From Rudaea sp. (GTDB lineage Bacteria; Pseudomonadota; Gammaproteobacteria; Xanthomonadales; Rhodanobacteraceae): 23,598 nucleotides of DNA. The position numbers were made by a program, and so were the translations under genes. Location of the stretch: contig JAICYA010000003.1 of the NCBI GenBank assembly GCA_025934455.1, forward strand, positions 1 through 23,598, written 5' to 3'. Positions 16,800 to 23,598 of the stretch are shown one piece after another. Numbering within the stretch: the stretch's first letter is position 1; each line of letters opens with the position of its first letter. The notes under the pieces are model-generated. The model searched no databases. It was given only the letters and a program-made list of their open reading frames with translations, and was not told where the DNA came from.

Positions 16800-17543
16800 C
16801 TAAAACGTCACGCGGATGCCATCTGCGCTCACGACGAAGGAAACCCGCACGTCCTTCGCTTCCCCTGTCGCTGCCTTCTGCCTGCTGGTGCCCAGCCATT
16901 GACGCGTGGCATCGACCAAGGCGGCGTTGAACGCCGCCGGACATTCCGAGTCGCCGAGTTCGGCCGCCGTGGCCCGATCGTCCTTGTCGAGGCTCAACCA
17001 GATACTGGCCGTGCACCGCCTTCTCAAATCCGGCGGCGATGCCGGCAGCGGCGTGTGCAGCCACTGGATCGTCGATGTATATCGCGGCACGCCCGGCTGC
17101 TTGTCGCCCGCCACGTAGATCGCCTTGCCGGTCCTTGCATCGAACTGTATGGCGACCGGCCATCCGTGGCCGTCGCCGGGCGGAAGCGGGAAATGGGAAG
17201 CGCCGATACCGGCCGCCACGCAGGCGCCAAACGCGGTGTCCGGCATCGGAACCGGCGAAGTCAGCGTACCGTCGATGCGAACCATTCCGACCAGTGTGAA
17301 CGTCGCGGGCTCCGACGCGCCTCGTTGCTTGGCACAACTTCGGGCAACGGACAGGACCGCCGCGGCATTGACCGATTTTTTCAGTTCACGCGAGTAGCTT
17401 TCTTGCGTTGGGGTGACGCTCGTGCTGCCGATTTTTGTCAGCAGGTCGCCGATCTCGTCCGTGGACCCGGCGGCGGCGGCCACACCCACCCATAGCAATG
17501 CGGCACCGGCAACGCTCGTCATCAAGCTGGCATGTCGCTTCAT
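16800..17543 (-). CDS. Exported protein of unknown function with two possible TonB-C-like modules
   Basis: A 247-residue protein I do not recognise. Residues 1-25 look like a Sec signal peptide (basic MKRHAS, then a hydrophobic core, ending VAAAA). The mature part has four cysteines (ARSC, FGAC, RRRC, DSEC), compatible with two disulfides. Two segments have the rhythm of TonB C-terminal or AgmX-type modules: about 78-135, with VGMVRIDGTLTSP, a cysteine helix (AFGACVAAGI) and FPLPPGDG; and about 178-247, with IWLSLDKDD, AALVDATRQW and VRVSFVVSADG. This domain reading is by eye and uncertain. GGAGG four bases before the ATG strongly supports the start. The gene follows the kinase on the same strand after 160 bases, so it may have its own promoter; none was convincing. 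Confidence 0.75.
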   Translation of the reverse strand: MKRHASLMTSVAGAALLWVGVAAAAGSTDEIGDLLTKIGSTSVTPTQESYSRELKKSVNAAAVLSVARSCAKQRGASEPATFTLVGMVRIDGTLTSPVPMPDTAFGACVAAGIGASHFPLPPGDGHGWPVAIQFDARTGKAIYVAGDKQPGVPRYTSTIQWLHTPLPASPPDLRRRCTASIWLSLDKDDRATAAELGDSECPAAFNAALVDATRQWLGTSRQKAATGEAKDVRVSFVVSADGIRVTF

Positions 17544-17703
17544 GTTCCCTCCATCGATTCAAGCACTTCAAGTTCGGTCGGCTCATGCACCAGGACACAT
17601 GCATGCACGACAAACCGTGCCGCGCCAGCCGCTGAACACTTTCAAACAAGCAGGAATCGTTCCAGGATGGCGCGGAATCTAGCATATCCGTACTGCACCT
17701 GGT

Positions 17704-20613
17704 TCAGTCGCTACCGGCGTATTTCTTCAGCAGTGCCTTGAAGTCCGCATCGTCGCGGATCGGATCCCAGACTGGATCGATCTTCAACATCTTCGGCGAG
17801 TAGTAAAACCCGATGCCGGGGCTCGCCAGTGCCGTCGCAAGCAGGGGCACCGCCAGATCGGGACGCCGCGCCTGCGCATACTGTGCCGCGTTCGCTTGCA
17901 TCGACCCGGGACCGGATACCTTGTCGTGTGCCGCTGTCACGATCGCCTGCGATTTTGCGATCGCTTGCAACGCCTCTGGCACGTGGCCAAGACCCAGTTC
18001 GGCGCTGGCGAGATTGCGCCAGACATAAGCCAGATCGTTGCCCTGCTGGGTGCTAAGTTCGGCGCGCGCCTGCGCCTGCGCCTGTCCGAACAAGGGTTGG
18101 GCGCGGGCCGCGTCGCCGGCCAATCGGTACAGGTTGGCCAATTGCAAAGACTTTGATCCGCGCACGAAGGTGAAATTGTCGGGCGTGTCGTCTACGCCAG
18201 CGAGCAACGCTATCGCCTCGTCGTAGCGGCGGCGGTAAACCAGTAAATCCGCGCGCCATGTGCGCATGACCGGCTCTTCGCCTTGCGCCGCCGCCAACGC
18301 CTGTTCCGCATCGCCGCTATCCAGCAGGATCGTGTTGGAAGAATCGAGCCTGGCATTGATGTTGGTCGGGTCCAGCGCCAGTGCCCGTTGCTGCCAGGGT
18401 GCGGCATCGGCATAGCGGCCAGCCATCATGCAGGTTTCGCCGAGATCGTTGGCCAGCGCGCTGTTGCGCGGATCTTGCGCCAGCGCCTGCTGCAACGATG
18501 CGATGGCAGCGTCGAAGCGACCCTCGCGACGCTCGACATAACCGCGCGCAGTCAAGGCATCGGCGTCGTTGGGCCGCAGCGCAAGCGCCTCGTCGAACGC
18601 CTTGCGTGCGGCCGCGTAATCGCCACGTCCGTAGTATTCGCTGTAGCCGATGGCCAAATGCGCTTCGGCGAGGTCCGGCGCCAGCCGCAGCGCCTGTTCG
18701 GCGTCGGCACGCGCCAGCGCGGTGAGCTGCTTGACGTCCAGCCCGCCGCCGCCGTTGAGCCACGCCAGCTCGCTTTCAACGTACGACAGCCTCGCCAGCG
18801 CCAGTGCGAAATGCGCGTCTTCCACGATCGCCTGCCGGTACAGCGGCAAGGCGGCCTTCAGGCTGGCCGTGTCGCTATCCACCTTGCCGCGATTGGCCTG
18901 GTACTCGGCGCGCAGGAACAGATCGAGGGCGGCGCGGTTCGTGGTCGGCAAAGCCGCGAGGCTCGCCGACTCCGCGGGCGACAGCCGCGCCTTGAGCGCA
19001 TCGGCCACCTTCTGCGCCACTTCGCCTTCCACACCGAACAGGTTGTCCAGGGTGCGCGTGTAATCCTGTGCCCACAGGTGCGCGGTACTGCGCGTATCGA
19101 TCAACTGCACGTTGATCAGCACCTGATCGCCCGCACGCTGGATGCTGCCTTCCAGGAGCGTCGCCACGCCCAGTTGGCGTCCGATCGTTTTCAGGTCCGT
19201 CGGCCGCGCGCCGTATTTTTCGGTCGAGGCGCGCGCAATGACCTTGAGGTCGCCGATGCCTGCCAGTTTGGTCAGGATCAGGTCCTGCATGCCCGCGACG
19301 AAGTAAGTGTTGCCCTTGTCGTCGGACAGGTTTTCGAACGGCAGCACGGCAATGGACTTGTCGGGAATCGCCGCTTCCGTGGCGGCGGGCGCGGGCGTGC
19401 CGCTCGGCGCCGGCGCAATGCGCCACAGCACGCCGCCGCCGATTGCGAGCAGCAGTGAGAGAATCAGCAGTTCCGTACCGGTCACGCGCTGCGCGCCGCG
19501 TTCGCCGTGGTACCAGGCGAGCACGAGGGCGACGAAGAAACCGACGCCCAAGACCACCGTGATGCCGCGGCGCACGTCTTCGGCCCAGCCGAACTGCTGG
19601 CCGACGATATCGAGCCCCTGCAGCAGCGCGAACGCGGCCGCGAGGTAAGCCAGCGACCACTGCACGATCTTGCGGTTCTTCAGGCGCTGCAGGAACGGCG
19701 TGTGCAATCGCAGCGTGGAGGTGCTCGTCGGCACGCCGAGCAGCGGCAATTCCGGCGTGTGACGCACGTGCACGATCAACGCCTCGTCCGCGCCGATCGC
19801 GAAATGCCGCATCAAATCATCGATCAATTCGCGGCAATCGGCATAACGCTGTGCCGGATCCTTGGCCGTCATCTTGCCCAGGATGCGCGCCAGCTCCGCG
19901 TCGACCGCCGGAGTGATCGCGCGGATGTCGGGCAAGGGCGTCTCGGCCACCTCGCGCATCAGCGCCAGCGGCGACGTGCTCTTGTACGGCAGGCGCCCGG
20001 CCAGGCATTCGAACAGGACGATGCCGAGCGCGAAGATGTCGGCACGTGCGTCGGCTACGGTGCCATCGTCGTAGCGCTCGGGCGCGAGGTAGCCGGGCGT
20101 GCCGAGGAACGCGCCGGTCGTGGTCAAGCGCGATGCGCCGTCCTGCGTGGACTGGGCAATGCCGAAATCCGAGACTTTCACGATGCCGGACGTGGAGATA
20201 AGGATGTTTCCCGGCTTGATGTCGCGGTGAATCAGGCCCTTCGCGTGCGCGCAGGCGAGGCCGCGCGCGGCCTGCACGACCAGGCGCGCGGCCTGGTCCG
20301 GGGCGAGGTGTCTTTCGCGCTTGAGCAGGGCGTCCAGCGAAACGCCGTCGACGAATTCCATCGCGAAATACGGCAGGCCGCCCTCGCTGCCGATCGCGTA
20401 GACATGCACGACGTGGGCATCGTCGAGTGCGGCGACCGCGCGCGCCTCGCGCTGGAAACGCTCGACCACGCGCACATCGTGGGCCAGCCCTTCGCCAAGC
20501 ACCTTGAGCGCGACGAAGCGATCCAGTGCCGCATCGCGGGCCTTGAACACCACGCCCATGCCGCCGCGACCGAGTTCGGACACGAGCTGGTACTGGCCGA
20601 ATGCGGCTTTCAT
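17704..20613 (-). CDS. Membrane serine/threonine protein kinase with TolB/FlgO-like domain and TPRs
   Basis: 969 residues in four parts. The N-terminal Hanks-type kinase (about 8-265) has the Gly loop ELGRGGMG (13-20), Lys37 in ALKVL, Glu56, HRDIKPGN (129-136), DFG (149-151) and GTPGYLAPE; all catalytic residues are present. Three membrane helices follow at about 318-340, 348-368 and 380-398. Residues 415-530, starting with KSIAVLPFENLSDD, form the TolB/FlgO-like domain often found in such proteins. From about 555 to 950 there are tetratricopeptide repeats, e.g. EAHLAIGYSEYYGRGDYAAA and FDEALALRPNDADAL. Three helices place the C-terminal half in the periplasm if the kinase is cytoplasmic, suggesting a sensor; its ligand is unknown. 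The ATG at 20613 is chosen because the kinase fold begins right after it. The frame stays open far upstream, antisense to valS, but that part is not coding. Confidence 0.92.
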   Translation of the reverse strand: MKAAFGQYQLVSELGRGGMGVVFKARDAALDRFVALKVLGEGLAHDVRVVERFQREARAVAALDDAHVVHVYAIGSEGGLPYFAMEFVDGVSLDALLKRERHLAPDQAARLVVQAARGLACAHAKGLIHRDIKPGNILISTSGIVKVSDFGIAQSTQDGASRLTTTGAFLGTPGYLAPERYDDGTVADARADIFALGIVLFECLAGRLPYKSTSPLALMREVAETPLPDIRAITPAVDAELARILGKMTAKDPAQRYADCRELIDDLMRHFAIGADEALIVHVRHTPELPLLGVPTSTSTLRLHTPFLQRLKNRKIVQWSLAYLAAAFALLQGLDIVGQQFGWAEDVRRGITVVLGVGFFVALVLAWYHGERGAQRVTGTELLILSLLLAIGGGVLWRIAPAPSGTPAPAATEAAIPDKSIAVLPFENLSDDKGNTYFVAGMQDLILTKLAGIGDLKVIARASTEKYGARPTDLKTIGRQLGVATLLEGSIQRAGDQVLINVQLIDTRSTAHLWAQDYTRTLDNLFGVEGEVAQKVADALKARLSPAESASLAALPTTNRAALDLFLRAEYQANRGKVDSDTASLKAALPLYRQAIVEDAHFALALARLSYVESELAWLNGGGGLDVKQLTALARADAEQALRLAPDLAEAHLAIGYSEYYGRGDYAAARKAFDEALALRPNDADALTARGYVERREGRFDAAIASLQQALAQDPRNSALANDLGETCMMAGRYADAAPWQQRALALDPTNINARLDSSNTILLDSGDAEQALAAAQGEEPVMRTWRADLLVYRRRYDEAIALLAGVDDTPDNFTFVRGSKSLQLANLYRLAGDAARAQPLFGQAQAQARAELSTQQGNDLAYVWRNLASAELGLGHVPEALQAIAKSQAIVTAAHDKVSGPGSMQANAAQYAQARRPDLAVPLLATALASPGIGFYYSPKMLKIDPVWDPIRDDADFKALLKKYAGSD

Positions 20614-20648
20614 TCCGTCGTTCCGGTTCGCGTCCGTGAATGTGGTTG

Positions 20649-20677
20649 ATGGTACCCCGCGCGCCGGACAAAGGTAA
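20649..20677 (-). promoter_or_regulatory. Candidate promoter for the kinase gene
   Basis: The minus strand has TTACCT (20677-20672) and TACCAT (20654-20649) separated by 17 bases. Both hexamers are moderate. Transcription would begin near 20642, about 30 bases before the kinase ATG. It lies back to back with the valS promoter, with only 18 bases between the two -35 boxes. Confidence 0.33.
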
Positions 20678-20695
20678 GCGCCGCACGCGCGCGTC

Positions 20696-20724
20696 TTGGG
20701 CGATCCGCCGCGCACCGTTACAAT
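20696..20724 (+). promoter_or_regulatory. Predicted sigma70 promoter for valS
   Basis: TTGGGC (20696-20701) and TACAAT (20719-20724) are separated by exactly 17 bases. This is the best promoter in the window. Transcription would start near 20731, giving a leader of about 48 bases before the valS ATG. It indicates that valS has its own promoter and no longer depends on pepA-holC. Confidence 0.65.
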
Positions 20725-20750
20725 CGCGCCTTCGTCTCTCGAATCAGCCC

Positions 20751-20768
20751 TGCGCCCGCGCGGGCGCA
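20751..20768 (+). promoter_or_regulatory. Perfect 18-bp palindrome next to the valS ribosome-binding site
   Basis: TGCGCCCGCGCGGGCGCA is self-complementary over its full length and lies in the predicted valS leader. Its last A is the first base of the AAGG Shine-Dalgarno sequence (20768-20771). In RNA the arms could form a short, very GC-rich hairpin, with the central bases unpaired, and could affect ribosome access. No T-run follows, so it does not look like a terminator. Confidence 0.5.
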
Positions 20769-20778
20769 AGGTAACCCC

Positions 20779-23586
20779 ATGGAAAAAAGTTTCGATCCCC
20801 GCCCCATCGAATCGAAGTGGTACGCGCATTGGGAAGCCGCGGGCACGTTCGCCCCGCACGGCGATGGCGCGCCGTACTGCATCCTGCTGCCGCCGCCGAC
20901 CGTGACCGGCACCTTGCACATGGGCCACGCGTTCCAGCAGACCATCATGGATGCGCTGATCCGCTACAACCGCATGCACGGGATGCGTGCGCTGTGGCAG
21001 GGCGGCACCGATCACGCCGGCATCGCCACGCAAAAGATCGTCGAGAACCAGCTCGCGGCGCAGGGCCAGACCCGCCACGATCTGGGTCGCGCGAAATTCG
21101 TCGAGCGCGTGTGGGAATGGAAGGCCGAATCCGGCTCCACGATCACCAACCAGATGCGCCGCATCGGCGCGTCGATGGACTGGTCGCGCGAACGCTTCAC
21201 CATGGACGAAGGACTCTCCGCCGCGGTGCGCAAGGTTTTCGTGCAGTGGTACCGCGACGGCCTGCTTTATCGCGGCAAGCGCCTCGTGCACTGGGATCCG
21301 GTGCTGATGACGGCGGTGTCCGACCTGGAAGTGAACAACGAGGAGAAGGATGGCTCGTTGTGGTCGATTCGCTATCCAGCCAGTGATGGCGGCGAAGGCC
21401 TCGTCGTTGCGACGACGCGCCCGGAAACCATGCTCGGCGACGTCGCTGTGGCCGTGCATCCGGAAGACGAACGCTACGCACACCTCGTCGGCAAGACGCT
21501 GAAATTGCCACTGAGCGGGCGCGAGATTCCGGTGATCGCCGACGCTTACGTCGAGCGCGAATTCGGCACCGGCGCGGTGAAGATCACGCCGGCGCACGAT
21601 TTCAACGACTGGCAGATCGGCGCGCGGCACAAGCTCGTGCCGATCACCATGCTCACGCTCGACGCCAAGGTCAACGAGAACGCACCGCAGAAATACCGCG
21701 GCCTCGACCGCTTTGCCGCACGCAAGGCCGTGCTCGCCGATCTGGAAGCCGCGGGCCTGTTGGTCGAAACGAAAAAGCACAAGCTGCAGGTGCCGATCAG
21801 CCAGCGCTCGGACGCGGTGATCGAACCGATGCTGACCGATCAGTGGTTCCTCGATCTCACCTCCGAACGCGGGCGCAAGGCCATCACCGAACCGGCCTTG
21901 AACGCCGTGCGCTCGGGTGAAATCCGGTTCGTGCCGGAGAATTGGTCCACGACGTACACGCAGTGGCTGGACAACATCCAGGACTGGTGCGTGAGCCGGC
22001 AACTGTGGTGGGGCCATCGCATCCCGGCCTGGTTTGATGAGGCCGGCAACATCTTCGTCGGCGAGGACGAAGCCGATGCGCGCGCGCACGCGCAGACGCC
22101 GCCCGTGGGTGCGCTGCGCCAGGACGAAGACGTGCTCGATACCTGGTTCTCGTCCGCGCTGTGGCCGTTCTCGACCATGGGCTGGCCGGGCGATGCGCCC
22201 GTGACCGAGGACGGCAAGATCGTCGCAAACTGGAAAGACGACCAGGCGTACCTGCCCAGCGCCGTGCTCGTCACCGGCTTCGACATCATCTTCTTCTGGG
22301 TCGCGCGCATGGTCATGGCGACGCAGTACTTCACCGGCAAGGTGCCGTTCCGCGAGGTCTACATCAACGCCATCGTGCGCGACGCCGACGGCCAGAAGAT
22401 GTCGAAGTCGAAGGGCAACACGATCGACCCGCTCGACCTGATCGACGGCATCGAGCTCGAAGCGCTCGTGAGGAAATCGACCGCGTCGCTGCTGATCCCG
22501 CAGGTGCGCGAGAAAGTGGAAAAGCGCATCCGCAAGGAATATCCGCAAGGCATCGCGCCGGTCGGCGCGGATGCATTGAGATTCACCTTCGCCGCGCTGG
22601 CGACTTATGGACGCACGATCAATTTCGATCTCAAGCGCGCCGAGGGCTACAAGAATTTCTGCAACAAACTGTGGAACGCGGCGCGCTTCGTGCTGATGAA
22701 CTGCGAAGGTTTCAGCACGCCGGCTAGTGCGAAACTTGCGCCGAAGACGGATGCGGAAAAGTGGATTTTGGTGCGTTTTGCCAAAACCCTCGCCGAAGTG
22801 GAAGCGCAGATGCCGCTGTACCGCTTCGACCTGGTCGCGCAGGCGCTGTACGAATTCGTCTGGAACGATTACTGCGACTGGTTCGTGGAACTGGCCAAAC
22901 CCGCGCTCAACGGCGCCGACAAGGCCGCCGCCGATTCGACGCGGCATACTCTGCTCGTCGTGCTCGAAGCCGTGCTGCGCGCGCTGCACCCGATCATTCC
23001 GTTCATCACCGAGGAAATCTGGCACGAGGTAGCGCCAGGACTCAGTGTTGCGGGCGATTCGATCAGTACGCAGGCCTACCCCCACGCGACGGATTTTTCA
23101 TCCGATGCAGCAGCCGAAGCGGAAACCGAATGGCTCAAGGCCGTGGTTTCGTCGGTGCGCGGTATCCGCAGCCAGATGAACATCGCACCGGGCAAATCCA
23201 TCCCGCTGCTGTACGCGAACGGCAGTGCGGCCGATCGCGCGCGCGCGACGAAATTCGCCGACGCCATCGCGTTCCTGTCGCGCGCCGAATCGCAGCGCTG
23301 GCTCGCTGCCGGCGAAGTAGAAGCGGCGTCCGCTGCCGCCATCGTCGGCGAAATGAAAATCCTCATTCCGCTCGCCGGACTCATCGACGTCGACGCGGAA
23401 AAAGCGCGACTGGCAAAGGAAATCGCGCGGCTCGACGGCGAAAACGCGAAGTCCAACGCCAAGCTCGCCAACTTCGGCCCGAACACGCCGGCGGTCGTCG
23501 TCGAGCAGGAAAAGCAGCGCGTCGCTGAGCGTTCCGCGCAACTGGCCGCGCTGCGCGAACAGGCGCAGCGGCTGGCGGCGATGTAG
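20779..23586 (+). CDS. valS: Valyl-tRNA synthetase
   Basis: A 935-residue class Ia aminoacyl-tRNA synthetase that charges tRNA-Val. The HIGH motif is HMGH at 47-50 in [15 protein letters not shown] and the KMSKS motif is at 540-544 in [10 protein letters not shown]. Between them lies the CP1 editing domain (about 190-350), with [17 protein letters not shown] and [16 protein letters not shown], the signature for hydrolysing mischarged Thr-tRNA. An anticodon-binding domain follows, then a C-terminal coiled coil (about 865-935) rich in Ala, Lys and Glu, typical of ValRS. The ATG at 20779 has AAGG seven bases upstream. Full length, with 12 bases left after the stop. It is usually directly downstream of holC; here two minus-strand genes intervene. 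Confidence 0.98.
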   Translation: MEKSFDPRPIESKWYAHWEAAGTFAPHGDGAPYCILLPPPTVTGTLHMGHAFQQTIMDALIRYNRMHGMRALWQGGTDHAGIATQKIVENQLAAQGQTRHDLGRAKFVERVWEWKAESGSTITNQMRRIGASMDWSRERFTMDEGLSAAVRKVFVQWYRDGLLYRGKRLVHWDPVLMTAVSDLEVNNEEKDGSLWSIRYPASDGGEGLVVATTRPETMLGDVAVAVHPEDERYAHLVGKTLKLPLSGREIPVIADAYVEREFGTGAVKITPAHDFNDWQIGARHKLVPITMLTLDAKVNENAPQKYRGLDRFAARKAVLADLEAAGLLVETKKHKLQVPISQRSDAVIEPMLTDQWFLDLTSERGRKAITEPALNAVRSGEIRFVPENWSTTYTQWLDNIQDWCVSRQLWWGHRIPAWFDEAGNIFVGEDEADARAHAQTPPVGALRQDEDVLDTWFSSALWPFSTMGWPGDAPVTEDGKIVANWKDDQAYLPSAVLVTGFDIIFFWVARMVMATQYFTGKVPFREVYINAIVRDADGQKMSKSKGNTIDPLDLIDGIELEALVRKSTASLLIPQVREKVEKRIRKEYPQGIAPVGADALRFTFAALATYGRTINFDLKRAEGYKNFCNKLWNAARFVLMNCEGFSTPASAKLAPKTDAEKWILVRFAKTLAEVEAQMPLYRFDLVAQALYEFVWNDYCDWFVELAKPALNGADKAAADSTRHTLLVVLEAVLRALHPIIPFITEEIWHEVAPGLSVAGDSISTQAYPHATDFSSDAAAEAETEWLKAVVSSVRGIRSQMNIAPGKSIPLLYANGSAADRARATKFADAIAFLSRAESQRWLAAGEVEAASAAAIVGEMKILIPLAGLIDVDAEKARLAKEIARLDGENAKSNAKLANFGPNTPAVVVEQEKQRVAERSAQLAALREQAQRLAAM

Positions 23587-23598
23587 CTTTACTCCGGC

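Noticed and set aside
17544..17703. Search for a promoter or terminator between the kinase and the secreted protein gene
   Set aside because: Only the GGAGG ribosome-binding site is clear. TTGAAA and TATGCT elements occur but not in workable pairs, and no hairpin with a T-run follows the kinase stop.
20614..23085. N-terminal extension of the kinase frame through the region antisense to valS
   Set aside because: The extra 823 codons have shadow composition and oppose an unambiguous valS; the kinase fold starts directly at the ATG at 20613.

Overview
The window is GC-rich, densely packed bacterial chromosome that reads as a gammaproteobacterium of the Xanthomonadales/Lysobacterales (Xanthomonas, Dyella or Rhodanobacter-like). 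This placement is inferred from the E-F-G-H-I-J order of the type II secretion genes (xps-type), from purL next to that cluster, and from the neighbourhoods xerD-dsbC, lptG-lptF and pepA-holC-valS, which are familiar gammaproteobacterial arrangements. No rRNA, tRNA, CRISPR array, transposase or phage gene was recognised.

Layout. Positions 1-12066 are read entirely from the minus strand, so transcription runs right to left: xerD, two tandem dsbC-type disulfide isomerases, purL (FGAM synthase), a small polytopic membrane protein resembling exosortase-H-associated proteins, then gspE, F, G, H, I and the start of gspJ, which leaves the window on the left. From purL to gspJ the genes touch, overlap or are separated by at most 32 bases, which suggests one long transcription unit linking purine synthesis to protein secretion. 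DsbC substrates are often secreted proteins with several disulfides, so two periplasmic isomerases upstream of a type II secretion cluster make functional sense, although co-regulation is not shown.

Positions 12084-12524 hold a small plus-strand RDD-family membrane gene that meets lptG tail to tail; both stop codons lie in one CTAG. lptF-lptG (minus) encode the two permease subunits of the lipopolysaccharide exporter. Divergent from them are pepA (leucyl aminopeptidase) and holC (DNA polymerase III chi). valS (valyl-tRNA synthetase) closes the window.

The main departure from expected gene order is at 16800-20613. The usual direct holC-valS junction is interrupted by two minus-strand genes: a secreted protein with two possible TonB-C-like modules, and a 969-residue membrane serine/threonine kinase whose C-terminal half has a TolB/FlgO-like domain and tetratricopeptide repeats. 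This accessory pair is the most interesting part of the window. Smaller observations are a GspE without its C-terminal zinc cysteines, a triple 12-bp repeat between the dsbC copies, a palindrome inside a predicted dsbC promoter, a six-codon minicistron linking pepA to holC, and a perfect 18-bp palindrome next to the valS ribosome-binding site. Apart from these, the window looks like ordinary core genome; I saw no clear new defence or mobile system. There is no gene-free stretch longer than about 165 bases.
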